From positions 23,782,001 through 23,846,000 of the forward strand of contig BSBN01000039.1 of assembly GCA_027924645.1 (NCBI GenBank): DNA of 64,000 bases, read 5' to 3'. Position 1 is the first letter of the stretch. The number at the start of each line of letters is the position of its first letter. Source of the DNA: Cunninghamia lanceolata (lineage: Eukaryota; Streptophyta; Pinopsida; Cupressales; Cupressaceae). Shown here one piece after another: positions 45,736 through 56,379 of this stretch. Below the pieces are notes generated by a model. The model did not search any database. It was not told the DNA's origin and saw nothing but the letters and a program-made list of their open reading frames with translations. Position numbers and translations under genes: made by a program.

Positions 45736-46642
45736 AGATTAACTTAGGGAGAAGCTAAAAAACTAAGGACAAAATGCATGAAAACAAAGATGGGTCTCGG
45801 CAACTAGACCTGATGAGGTACCCAAGTACAATGAAATCTCTATAAAGTGGAGAAAAGGAGAAAACCTAGTGGGAAAAAACTCCTCTCCTAAAAGAGATGC
45901 TAAAAGAAAGTACAAATCAAATGTCTCAAGAGACTCTCTCAAGAACATATGCAGATATACAATCAGATACTCCCCCATGATAGAGAGTGGAGACGCCAAA
46001 GCCCCCCCAGAATGAGAGAACCCCTGTGCCAATGATCAAACGAATGTGACTCCCTTGAGGAAGAAACCAATCCAACGGTCGATGATGAGGAAAGCCTTAG
46101 ATGTGAGGTGAAAATGGAAGTCCTAGATGATGCTCATTGGAGAACAAAAGTGAAGCATGAGTGTCTAAATGACAGGATGTTGAATCAAATGTAGCAACAT
46201 TATCTGAATGACATGATGTTGAATCAAATATATCAACATCAAACAACTCAAGATGATCCTGAAATAGAATCTCCAATGAAGATGGGATAACAGATGTGCT
46301 AAATCTGTCATCTATGAGGAAATGAATATCCTCTGATATGGCCTCAACAACTGCACTAGATGGCTCGATGAGTGGAACTACAATGTCAGTGAAAGCTGAA
46401 GAGGGATTCTGCTGAACAGATGTGGTCTCGATAGGAGGTGGAGGTGTAGAAGTCTCAACACTGGTCTCATGAATAGATGGAAGAACACATAAGTTCAAGT
46501 GACCAAACTTCACCTTAGATACAACATGCTCTCTTGGAGAAAGAGAGCGATACTCAGACAGTGGAGATGGTAGACTAAAGTGTGTAAATGCATACAATCA
46601 GGAAGAATGATCAACTATCCCTGTTGCGACAATGTTGCTAGT
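45736..46642 (-). pseudogene. Copia D post-protease region without integrase or RT
   Basis: After the protease the reading enters a short GAG-pre-integrase-like piece, then an open stretch (46097-46597) rich in Ser, Thr and Pro (SVETSTPPPPIETT) that resembles the linker between integrase and RT. A final open piece (45763-46032) has no known domain. No HHCC, DDE or YVDD motif occurs, so a large deletion removed them. Confidence 0.6.
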
Positions 46643-46975
46643 CTAAATGTCTCTGATGTGCACTGAATCTAGTGTGAACTCAACTATCTTCCTTGTCCCA
46701 CTATGAACAATCTGATAAATGGAGAGAAGATTGGTGGACAAAGATGGTACACATAGTACATCATTGAATGTACCATCATCAATGTTGATAGAACCTTTCC
46801 CACATACACTCATATAAGTGTTATTACCCATAAATATGTGTGGTGAGGACGCAACCTCAAAAGATGAGAACATGTCCTGAGAAGATGCCATATGGTGTGA
46901 AGCACCTGAATCCAATAGCCATATAGATGAATGTGAACTGGTGGTTGCACATAATGCATAACCCTTTTGTGGAGT
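46643..46975 (-). pseudogene. Copia D protease
   Basis: MDSGASHHMASSQDMFSSFE (about 46856-46915): the aspartic protease active site with intact Asp-Ser-Gly. The downstream flap-side residues end at LLSIYQIVHSG. Open frame 46643-46915. Confidence 0.82.
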
Positions 46976-47342
46976 CTATCTATCTATTTGGAATGATGTA
47001 GATGAAGAAGACCCACCTAATGTAGATGAAGAAGAGGGATGAATATTATTCTTCATAAGAAGAGCTGTCAAATGTAAAACCTGTTGTGCATATCCATCTA
47101 TCTTCTTCTCATAGCATTTAGACTCATCATGTCCTGACTTATTACAATAAGCACACTTAGGTCTTTCTTTCTTCAATGATTCCCCCTTAGGAGAATGAGA
47201 ATCAGAAGTGTTCTGTGAACTAAAATCCTTCCCATGCTCTATGGTCTTTGGTTTCTATTTCTGCTTCTACTTTTGCTTCCCCTGAGATGACTGAGCTACC
47301 AATGCATGGTTTTGTAATCCTGGAAAAGCATCCAACTGTGAT

Positions 47343-47400
47343 AACTTAGACTATTCACATGACAACCGATCAACTTAGACTGTTCACATGACAACCGATC
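47343..47400. repeat. 29-bp tandem duplication in Copia D gag
   Basis: Two copies of 'aacttagact.ttcacatga...gatc' (47343-47371, 47372-47400) with one difference. The length is not a multiple of three, so it shifts the gag frame. Confidence 0.9.
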
Positions 47401-47416
47401 ACAAAATACCTCAAAT

Positions 47417-47421
47417 GTAGG
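47417..47421 (+). repeat. Left target duplication of the Tat gypsy
   Basis: gtagg, identical to 58432-58436. Confidence 0.9.
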
Positions 47422-49577
47422 TGTTGGTACTCATTTATGTTTAGGGTTTTAAACTTGGGCGTTTGCAGGTTTTTCATTCAAACCCTAAAATTTCTGAGTC
47501 CATCGGCATGAGTTGGTTTTTGTTTCAGCGATTATGTTGTCCACAGTGGTTTGTTCCTTTCATCGCCTAGACCTTGCCCATTGGTAGTGGTGTTAAAGGG
47601 TCTTTCAGACGAGCTGATGAAGTGTATGTAAGTTGGTCGGAGTGATATTCCATATCGGGAAAGCTAGCAGGGAGTTTGCTGATGTGACCGGTCTGGCCGA
47701 CGGAGTATGGTTCATTGGCGATTAGTGAGATCGGTGTGTCGGTGGAAGGATTTTCGGTGGCTCCAATAGTTTGTGTCTTGCTGAAGGGTGTAGCGGTCGG
47801 CAAGAGTTGTGGGATCAGAGAGGTGAGCTGGAGTTTGGCTGATGGAGTTGGTCTCACCGATCCAGTGGGGTCATCAGTGTAATTATATGCATCGGTGAAT
47901 ATTTCCTAGGTGTCGCCGATCTCCGATGGACAAGGTGTATACGAGGTGGTCATCGGAGTGGCAAGTGATATCGATAGGTGAGTTTTCAGGCCCACTGATG
48001 GTTTATGGTCTTGAAGATTGGGTCTTTTGTGTCAGCAGGAGTCAAAGCGATGAGCTGGTGGCAAGTGGTTCGCTAGTCGTGCAGGGCAAAAGCGCATGAT
48101 GCTAGGTTTTCTCATGGCTTGGTTTATAAGATACTCAAGCAAGCATTGTGGGGTGACTATGGGATTATTGATCTCACATTTTTAGACTAGTCAGTGATGG
48201 ATGCACGAGGTGCCTACATGGCACATTTTTACTGGTTCTTGACTTTTCAGACTATTTTGGCACCATAGATCTTAGTGGTAGGGAGGATTTCGATGATCAT
48301 GGTTCAAACTTTCATCAACGTGGGATTTCCCATGCTCGCTATATCTTTTCTGGCGGGAATCTTCAGAGCGCGGACCATTGCTACGTCCTATGGGTTGGTG
48401 TGCCATTAATGGCACAGGAATTGCAAAGGTATGGCCTGATTGACTAGGTAGCTACCCGATTGAAGAATAAAATTCTCAGGTGGCGGCATGGGGCTCGAGT
48501 TCAACCACTCCCAGCTTTTCTTTCTGCCTGCTACATTAATTGTTTCGAGTGTCATTCTCATGGTGCTTTGTATTTGGTAAAATTTTGAAATTTTGAGAGG
48601 ACTTTTGTAATTAATTACTGAATGTACACACTTGTGCTATAAGAGACAAGCTGTGTCGCTCATTTCATGGTTGAAAAATGGAAAATTTTTGGTGCAATAA
48701 CACAATACAACTTCATTGGTGGCCCTGTTCCGGATGTCTTGTGAGTTTATGAATCTCATGTTGTATTTTTCTGCATAAATCTACTGATATCATGCTGATC
48801 TAAATGAGTAATGCTATATTGCATATGTTTTGTTATTTGTCTCCAAATTGAGTGTGTTTTTCTTATGAATCTAAGCATCTAAGGGGTGTTTATGATTATA
48901 GAATATAGGTTTGCTATGTTGAATGCTTGATTTCTTACTTCTACTCAAGGAGTAGATTAATGTTTTAGATCAAGTGTTAGGAAGAAGACATTGCAATAGG
49001 GATATCAGTAAGTAGAGATAACAGGATACTCTGTTTTGGGAAGTGTCTCTAAGGCAGATACTAAAAATCCCCTTGATATCTAGTCTTTGGTATATGTTCA
49101 TGCTGGCCATTCACATGTGTATGTCTATTGACTCTGAGCCCTGAAAAGGCACCGATCCAGTCCTATATTGAGGTTACACCCAAAATCCTAGTTTTGCATT
49201 CAAATACCAAAAAGCAAATTAAAACTTCAAATAGAAACATTTAGGACATTAGAAGTAGTTTTAGGACCCAAAATCCTCTGTCTACAACTGAATATAGGCC
49301 CAAAGCTAGCCCCTTTGCACTTATCTCATAGTTTTGGTCTACATAAGAGAGGATTTATCTACTTTGTGTCAACATCCCTGAGTCCACAAGCATCTCTTAT
49401 GGATGTTGAATAGGAAATACACCCCTTGGTTCTGTAGAGCCTAAAGAAGAAGAGGAGATATTTATAAAGTCTATCTCCTGTACTATTGGCCCCTGGCTCA
49501 GGAATCCTATTGATCAATGATGGCTACCTTTTAGGGATAACTGGGAACAAGCATCCAGTCTGGGAAAAATACCAATA
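47422..49577 (+). repeat. 5' LTR of the Tat gypsy
   Basis: 2156 bp, tgttggtact ... accaata. It contains a segment of about 100 bp (around 47755-47865) missing from the 3' LTR. TATA-like 'gtttataaga' lies near 48120. Confidence 0.93.
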
Positions 49578-49600
49578 GATTTGGTGACTCTATTGGGGAA
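49578..49600 (+). other. Primer binding site region of the Tat gypsy
   Basis: gatttggtgactctattggg directly follows the LTR. The Tat/Ogre site, from memory, is close to 'ttggcgactctgctgggg' (Arg-tRNA type). A second copy, gatttggtgactgcactggg, lies 84 bases further at 49662. Confidence 0.65.
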
Positions 49601-49778
49601 GTGAAGTGAAAGTGTTATCTTTTCATCCCTAGTGAATTTGTGCCCATCCGAGTCAGCAACAGATTTGGTGACTGCACTGGGGACCTTTGTGAAAGAACCC
49701 TGATTTTAAAAGAAAACAATTCCTAGTTATAGGTGGCGACTCCGAACCAATCTCCCAACCGGTAAAGTAAAATTTTGT

Positions 49779-50585
49779 ATGCAAGGGAGAAGATCCCTGT
49801 GCAATCCTCTATCTAAAGAATTGCCTAGAAAAATGATGTACGAGAGAAAAGGGACTACTCAAGCCAATCAAGAGGGTTCTCCCAGGAATAATGATAATAT
49901 TCAAGACAATCTAGGATCTTCAGAACGAACAATACCTTATTTCTCAAACACTAAGGCTGAAATCTAGAACGTATATGAAAGACAGCATGGTGGTGGATTG
50001 AGAATGAGGTTAGAGGTGTTTCAAGAATGCCCTTTTGTAGATTCCCCTAATAGATTTGAAGAAGTTGAATCCCTAAGGGATGATAATGATGATCAGAATA
50101 TAATGAAACCATCCTCTTCTATGCCTAGAGAGGAGGAATTAGCTGAAGAAATCAAAAGCTTAAGGGCTGAATTAGAATATCTGCAGGCAGTGAAAATCAG
50201 AGATGACATGAGACAGAAAGTGCAGGCCCTTAGAACTACTTAGAATGATTCAGTTCCTACCCTTGAAAATGCAAATGTGCTGAGGAACTAGCTTAGAAAT
50301 GAAGTTTAGGATCAATATAATGATCAAAGACAAAATGCAAATAATGCTAGAATACCATTGAATAATGTGAGAAATCAAAATGCAAATAGAAATGCCAATG
50401 TTAATCAGTTTGGTAGACAGTCGATGCAGCTAGACAGATTTAGACAACTGGTTTTTGATGGCATTCCTGGTTATCCAAATCCTATTGACAAACATGTGAG
50501 GCTGCAAGTGCCTAAATTTTTAGGAAATAATACTGTCAGGGGAAGACCATTTAAAAGCTTTTTAGAATATCATGGACAATTTTGA
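49779..50585 (+). pseudogene. Tat gypsy gag N-terminal part
   Basis: Open pieces from 49779 and 49998 in one frame with TAG stops (near 49966, 50241, 50290 and 50308). Contains a coiled-coil-like Glu/Leu-rich segment (EEELAEEIKSLRAELEYLQ, about 50131-50187), an Asn-rich stretch and the gag start block LQVPKFLGNN (about 50504-50533). A frame change at about 50570-50585 leads into the next part. Confidence 0.75.
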
Positions 50586-51540
50586 GGTTGAGCATGAGGA
50601 TGTTTTCATGAAATTATTTATGCAATCCTTAGTTGATGAAACCAGAGAATGGTACAAGGGTCTGCCTGATAGGAGTATTTCATCATGGGAGGACTTCAGA
50701 AGAATTTTCAAAGAACAATATGGTGACAAAACTGATCCCATTTTTTTCATAAATGAATTCATTAGCATTACCAAAGGATCGAATGAACAGGTTGCTGATT
50801 TCAATGCTAGATACACTAAGGTGTTAAACAAATTGCCACATCACCTGAGGCCTAATGAACCTATGTGCATAGTGTTGTACATAATTGCTTTTGATGCCAA
50901 AATGACTTATGGATTAAGAGATAAGGGTCCTCACAGCCTCAAAGATGCTTTCAAAATAGCAACAAATATTGAGAATAACATAAAAGCGTCTGGTAAGATG
51001 AATAGGAGAGATGATATAAAAATTTTGCAAAATACAAATACTAAATCTCAAAGTGTTCAAGACAATACATCTACTTCTGAGGATAAATTAGATAAATTGA
51101 CAACTATTGTCAAGGACCTGAGCTATAGAATGGCAAAAAATGAAAAGGGGGTTGGTCCTGATAGACAGGTTTACCAAAGGCAAGAAAGAAGACCATCATT
51201 ACATGACATGCCATATAATACCAATTGGCATAATTTTAAACCCATTCTTCCAAACAACAACCCAAATCCAAGGACTTAAAATGTTAAGGAAACACCTGAT
51301 CCTTTGAAGAAGGCTGTTAATATTGTTAATGACACCCCATGGTGCATAATATGTCAGATGCCTCACTCACAGTCACAATGTATGATTGCTCAGTCTTTAT
51401 ATAATAATGTTGTTGCCTATGATGAATGCAATGAGCTGCATTCCATGGAGGATGATAATGTCAACATGCTATCTACAAACTGGGAATATCCTTTTCATGA
51501 TGCTGATGCAAGCATAAATAATGAGGTTCAGGCCTGCTAG
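50572..51540 (+). pseudogene. Tat gypsy gag, capsid and zinc-binding part
   Basis: Capsid-like domain: KLFMQSLVDETREWYKGLPD, SWEDFRRIFKEQYGD and VADFNARY are hallmarks of Ty3/gypsy gag. A Pro/Asn-rich region follows, then a CCHC-like site at about 51336-51380 (WCIICQMPHSQSQC, spacing C-2-C-3-H-4-C, a Tat-typical variant). One stop at about 51278 and a TAG at 51538. Confidence 0.82.
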
Positions 51541-52611
51541 TAATTTCCCTGTGATGAAGATGATGAGGATAGTTATGCTTATGCTCAGGACTCACACATT
51601 TTTTTGAATAACTTGAGGAGGCCTTCTGATGAAGAGATTAGAGCCCTCACAGCTGTAGTAGTGGCTCAAGTCAAAAGCAATTACAATCTCAGGGGTAAAG
51701 CTTAGGTAAGTAACTCACACCAACCAGAGAGTACTTTTGTGAACTAACCTATGCACAGTCATAAAGGGACTGAACCACAAAAGAAACAATGGAGCAACAA
51801 TAAGCAAAATTTTAAGCAAAAAATAGGTCATGATTCTCAAGGATCAGGAAATAGAATTCCCCAGGTTGAGGATCAAAACAAAAATTTTTAGATCAAAGAT
51901 GACAGTCAGAAAGCCACAAAAATTAAAGCTGGATCATACCAAGATAAAAGTAAAACCGTGGATCAGGCTACAACTGTTATACAAAATTATGCTCCGTTTG
52001 ACATAACTCAGGTCTTGTCCCAGGTAAAGGTTTCTATTCCATTGATGGAGCTGATGAAGGTAGAAGAATTCATAAATAAAACATTGTCCCTGATTTCAGG
52101 AATACCCTATCAAGCTAATCAGAGTATTGAGACTCAGGATAAGAAACAAGCTATGTGTATCGATGAGGATGAGACTCCTAAAGTATATCTGGGGGTGACC
52201 ATGACAAAATGCCCTTCACAGGTTGAACCATTTTATGTCTCCCTCGTCATAAAAGAAAAGGTGATTAAGAATTGTATGCTGGATTCAGGAGCATCAACAA
52301 ATATCATGCCTTTGGCTATCATGCAACAAGATGGATTAAAAATAGACAAGGCATGTGGAAAATGCTATGCCATGGATGCTAGGGAAGTACCTGTCATTGG
52401 AATTATGAAAGATGTGGATTTTAGACTGGTAGCATATCCAAAAAAAACCTACAAAATGAACATAACAATTGTTGATATTAAGCCACAATATGGTATGTTA
52501 TTGTCAAGAAGATGGGCAGCATTGATTGGTGGGAGTATGCAACTAGATCTGTCATATGCTATGATCCCAATGAATGGAAAGGATGTCAAACTGATCAGAG
52601 AAGAAAGGTGA
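51541..52611 (+). pseudogene. Tat gypsy protease
   Basis: Same frame as the capsid. After a linker with stops, the open stretch 51958-52611 contains the retropepsin site CMLDSGASTNIMP (about 52276-52314, catalytic Asp intact) and the domain end YGMLLSRRWAALIGGSMQLD (about 52492). A TGA at 52609 closes the frame, but coding continues in phase with the extra RNase H. Confidence 0.85.
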
Positions 52612-53277
52612 CTAGACACAGTTGAAGGTCAAGAATTAGAGGAGCATATTTGTTTTGTGGACACTGACTATGAAAATTTTAGAGTTATCTCAGATGATCA
52701 AGGGGGAAAAGAGGGAGATATGTGCATTCAAGAGCTTGACCAACAGGGTCTGTGGACCATGTATTTTGATGGAGCTTGTTCAAAGGAAGGCTTTGGTGCT
52801 GGAGTTATGTTTTTGTCTCCAGCTGGTAAGCTTCTAAAATTCTCTTTCTTGCTGAAGTTTGCTTGTACAAACAATATTGCAGAGTATGAGGCTCTATTAT
52901 TAGGATTGAATGTTGCTTTAAAGCATGGAATCAAGATGCTCAAAGTATTTGGGGATTCAGAGTTAGTTGTTTCCCAAGTTAGAGATTAGTATGCATTAAA
53001 AAATAAGAGGTTAAAACAGTATAAGCATGCTATTTGGGATACAATTGAATTGTTTGATGCTTTTTCAATAAGCTGGATTGAGAGATCAAAAAATGTCAAG
53101 GTAGATTTTCTAGCTAATGTAGCTATAAGGCCAGATGATATAACTCTATCAGATGTTACAAATGTTGAAGTTAAGCTTAGGCCTGCAATGCCAGATAATG
53201 TATGCAGCTGGCAGGTATTTGATGATGATAAAAATTTACTGAGATTTCTACATTGTATTGATGAGTATGAGAACTAG
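52612..53277 (+). pseudogene. Tat gypsy additional RNase H (archaeal/plant-type) before RT
   Basis: Reads WTMYFDGACSKEGFGAGVM (Asp at 52768), CTNNIAEYEALLLGL (Glu at 52882), VFGDSELVVSQVRD (Asp at 52954), a TAG at 52987, then VKVDFLANVA (last Asp at 53104) in the same frame. All four acidic positions are kept. This is an RNase H of the kind called aRNH in plant retroelements, not the usual gypsy one, and it lies between protease and RT. It ends in a conserved tail (VCSWQVFDDDKNLLRF). Confidence 0.85.
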
Positions 53278-54400
53278 GAAATAGATTTTTAGAACTTTGT
53301 AGAAGTTGTAGATGGGAAAGAAACTTTCGTAGGGAAGGAGGTAATTCAACTCAAGACAAATAAAATCCCTAGAGGGCTGGTTACTTTAGAGAGAGCATTT
53401 GACAATAGGGACTAATTTGTTACAAAGGCATCTCCGACAAACAAGAATGATTTGGAGGAGATAAATTTGGGGACATCTCACGCCCCCAAGAAGGTATATA
53501 TTGGCAAACAGCTCAAACCACACATCAAAACTATGTTGATTCACTACTAAAAAAATATAAGCATGTTTTTGCCTGGTCATATGAGGACTTGAAAGCTTAT
53601 AGAGAGGATTTATTCCAGCATGAAATCCCTTTGAAGCCTGAAGCTAAACCATTTAGACAAAAACAAAGACCTATCAACCCAACTTTAGCTCCAAAAATGC
53701 AGGAAGAGCTTATGAAGCTTAGGGAGGCTGGACTAATTATGCCCATCAGACACTCGACTTGGGTATCTAACCTTATCCTAGTTAGAAAAAAGAATGGTGA
53801 CATAAGGCTCTGTGTTGACTTTAGAAATCTGAATGTATCTTCTTTGAAGGATAATTATCCTTTGCCTAACATGGAAGCTATGTTGTAGAAGGTAACTGGC
53901 TATGAACTTTTATCCATGATGGATGGATTTTCAGGGTACAATCAAGTGAAAGTAAAAGAATTAGAACAGTTCAAGACTGCTTTCACCACTCCATGGGGAA
54001 CCTATGTATATGTGAGAATGCCATTTGGACTGACAAATGCAGGTGCTACATTTCAGAGGGCTATGGATGTTGCTTTTGCAGGATTGATTGACTCAACCCT
54101 AGTTGTATATCAAGATGACTTGACTGCCTATTCAAGAAAAGAGGAGCAACATTGCACACACTTAGAGCAGATTTTTATTAGAGCATTGAAATATGACATC
54201 TCACTCAACCCAAAGAAATGTGCTTTTGGGGTAGTAGAAGGAAAATTGCTTGGACACATTGTTTCCAAAGATGGAGTCAAGATTGATCCTGAAAGGGTGG
54301 CTGCAATTGACAAAATTCAGATCCCTAGAACAGTGAAAGGTGTTCAGTCCTTCTATGGACAAATTAACTTTGTTAGAAGATTTGTGCCTAACTTTGCAGA
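53278..54400 (+). pseudogene. Tat gypsy reverse transcriptase
   Basis: A frame change occurs around 53400-53580. RT blocks: YREDLFQHEIPL, FRQKQRPINP (about 53650), WVSNLILVRKKNGDIRLCVD (about 53759-53818), a TAG at 53886, FSGYNQVKV, VRMPFGLTNAGATFQRAMD, and the catalytic VYQDD (Tyr-Gln-Asp-Asp at 54108-54119; both Asp kept). It copies the element RNA into DNA. Confidence 0.9.
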
Positions 54401-54921
54401 GACCACAAAAGACATCTCTAAAATGTTGAAGAAAGGTGCAACTATCAAATGGGAAGATGAAGCAACTAAATCATTTCAAAACATAAAAGAGGCTATAAAG
54501 ATGGCTCCTGTGCTAAAGTCTCCTAATTTTTCTAAGCTATTTCAACTGTTCTCATTCGCTTCTTTCCATACTATTGCTCCATGCTTACTACAGAAGAATG
54601 AAGAAGGGTTTGAACAACCTATAGCTTTCTTTAGTAGGTCATTGCAGGCTGCTGAATTAAAGTATGACATCATGGAAAAGCAGGCATATGCATTGGTTAG
54701 AGCAGTCAAGAGCTTCAGGCCATATTTGGTGGGCTCTCACATAGTTGCATATGTGCCTCATGCAGCAGTCAAAGTTATCTTTACTCAGCAAGAGGTAACT
54801 GGAAGAAGATGCAGATGGATAAACAAATTGCAGGAGTTCAACATTGAAATATAGATCACAAAATTGGTAAGAGGACAAGGTTTGGCAAAACTGATGACAG
54901 TCAAATCTAGAGGCATGCCAA
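54401..54921 (+). pseudogene. Tat gypsy ordinary RNase H, degenerate
   Basis: Follows the RT in the same frame: LFSFASFHTIAPCLLQKNEE, where the usual first Asp (ASD) is Phe, EKQAYALVRAVKSF with the Glu, and AYVPHAAVK where the usual YTDH Asp is Pro. At least two catalytic acids are gone. It keeps the fold-related blocks, so it may serve only as a spacer. A TAG at 54852 ends the open frame. Confidence 0.82.
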
Positions 54922-56223
54922 GTGAATATAGTGCATAATGAGGTTATAAATATGCCAGAATCTGAATGGTGTAAGGACATAGTACATTATTTGCAGAATT
55001 TGAACTGTCCTTCCCATCTCAGTGATAATCAGAAGAGGACCTTGAAATTACATGCTGTTAAATACATCATTGTTCAAGGAGAATTGTATTGGAAAAATCC
55101 CGATGGTGTGCTGCTCAGGTGTGTGAATGAGGATCAAGCTAAGGATATTCTAATTGACATGCATAATGGAGTCTGTGGTGGACACTACGCTGGGCAAACA
55201 ATGGCCCACAAAATTCTCAGAGCAGGTTATTGGTGGCCAACTCTCTTCTCAGACGCACACAGAATGGTAAGAAAATGTGATCCTTGCCAAAGGTTCTTAG
55301 GAAAGGTAAGATATGAAGGTGCATTACCCCTTAGGACTATAACTGTAGAAGCTCCATTTCAGCAATGGGGAATTGATTTTATAGGGGAAATCTCAGAAAA
55401 ATCAAGTGGAGGGCACAATTAGATTCTAGTTGCCACTGATTACTTCACTAAATGGATTGAGGCCATTCCAACTAAAAAAGCTACAAGCAAAGTGGTGATG
55501 GATTTTATTCTGGAAAATATTATTATCAGATTTAGAGTACTAGCCAAATTAGTTGCAGATAATGTAATGTGTTTCAAATTTGGTGAATTTATTGATTTAT
55601 GCAGCAATTATGGAATTGATTTGTCTCATACATCACCATACCACCCACAAGGGAATGGTCAAGTAGAGTCAAGCAACAAAAGACTCATGAAAATCATCAA
55701 AAGGGTGATAGATAAAAATAGGAGGGCTTGGGATTCAAAGCTGAAGTTGGCATTATGGGCTGACAGGGTGACAATAAAAAGAGCAGTTGGAAGGTCACCT
55801 TTTGAATTAGTATATGGTGCAACAACTAGATTACCTATGAATAACCTCCTACCAGTTTATAAATTCATCCAAGGGAACGATGAGGAAATTGGGGATCCAA
55901 TGACTGAAAGAATAAATCAGTTGGTTGCACTAAATGAAATCAGATGGGAGGCACAAAAAAAAAACATCAAGAAACAGCAAAAAGTGAAATACCTATTTGA
56001 TAAAAGGACTACAGAGAGAAGGTTTCAGATAGGTGACTTGGTCCTTATGTGGAATGCAAGGAGTCAGGATAAGGGCAAACATGGTAAGTTTGAGCCCTTA
56101 TGGATGGGCCCATATCAAATTGGTAACATCCATGAGGATGATTCCTACTTTCTCCAATCCCTCAATGGTGAACTACTGGAATTGCCAGTGCATGGTAAAT
56201 TCCTTAAAGCTTTTTTCTCATAA
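54922..56223 (+). pseudogene. Tat gypsy integrase
   Basis: Zinc site: MHNGVCGGHYAGQ and CDPCQRF (about 55160-55290). Core: QWGIDFIGEI (first Asp, about 55375), a TAG at 55420, VADNVMCFKFGEF (second Asp, about 55555) and GNGQVESSNKRL (Glu, about 55662). C-terminal GPY-like block MGPYQIGNIHEDD (about 56105) and LPVHGKFLKAFFS at the end. One stop breaks an otherwise complete DDE integrase. Confidence 0.9.
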
Positions 56224-56379
56224 ATGAGTACCTTGTGTGCACACTGTAAATTAGGTGTAAATATTTTGTACATGCCTTGTATAGTTGGTCGTGTTTTGAG
56301 TTTTATGTTTTGTCTGGTCTACCCTAGAGTAGTCTAGTCCTCGCTGTAGTCTCATGCCTGCACGTCCCCAATTGGAGCC
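56224..56379 (+). other. Tat gypsy 3' noncoding region
   Basis: Between the integrase stop and the 3' LTR. No clear purine tract precedes the LTR (sequence is ccccaattggagcc), so the PPT is either mutated or further upstream. Confidence 0.6.

Larger units (their letters stand above)
46976..47421 (-). pseudogene. Copia D gag C-terminus with zinc knuckle
   Basis: Knuckle CAYCNKSGHDESKCYEKK at about 47115-47170, followed by a Ser-rich stretch. Upstream (to 47421) the reading has stops and a 29-bp tandem duplication. It joins the N-terminal gag part at 58437 once the Tat insertion and one TSD copy are removed. Confidence 0.8.

Noticed and set aside
49998..56223. Endogenous pararetrovirus or retrovirus
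   Set aside because: Has an integrase, LTRs and TSD of a gypsy element, and no movement protein, coat or envelope gene.
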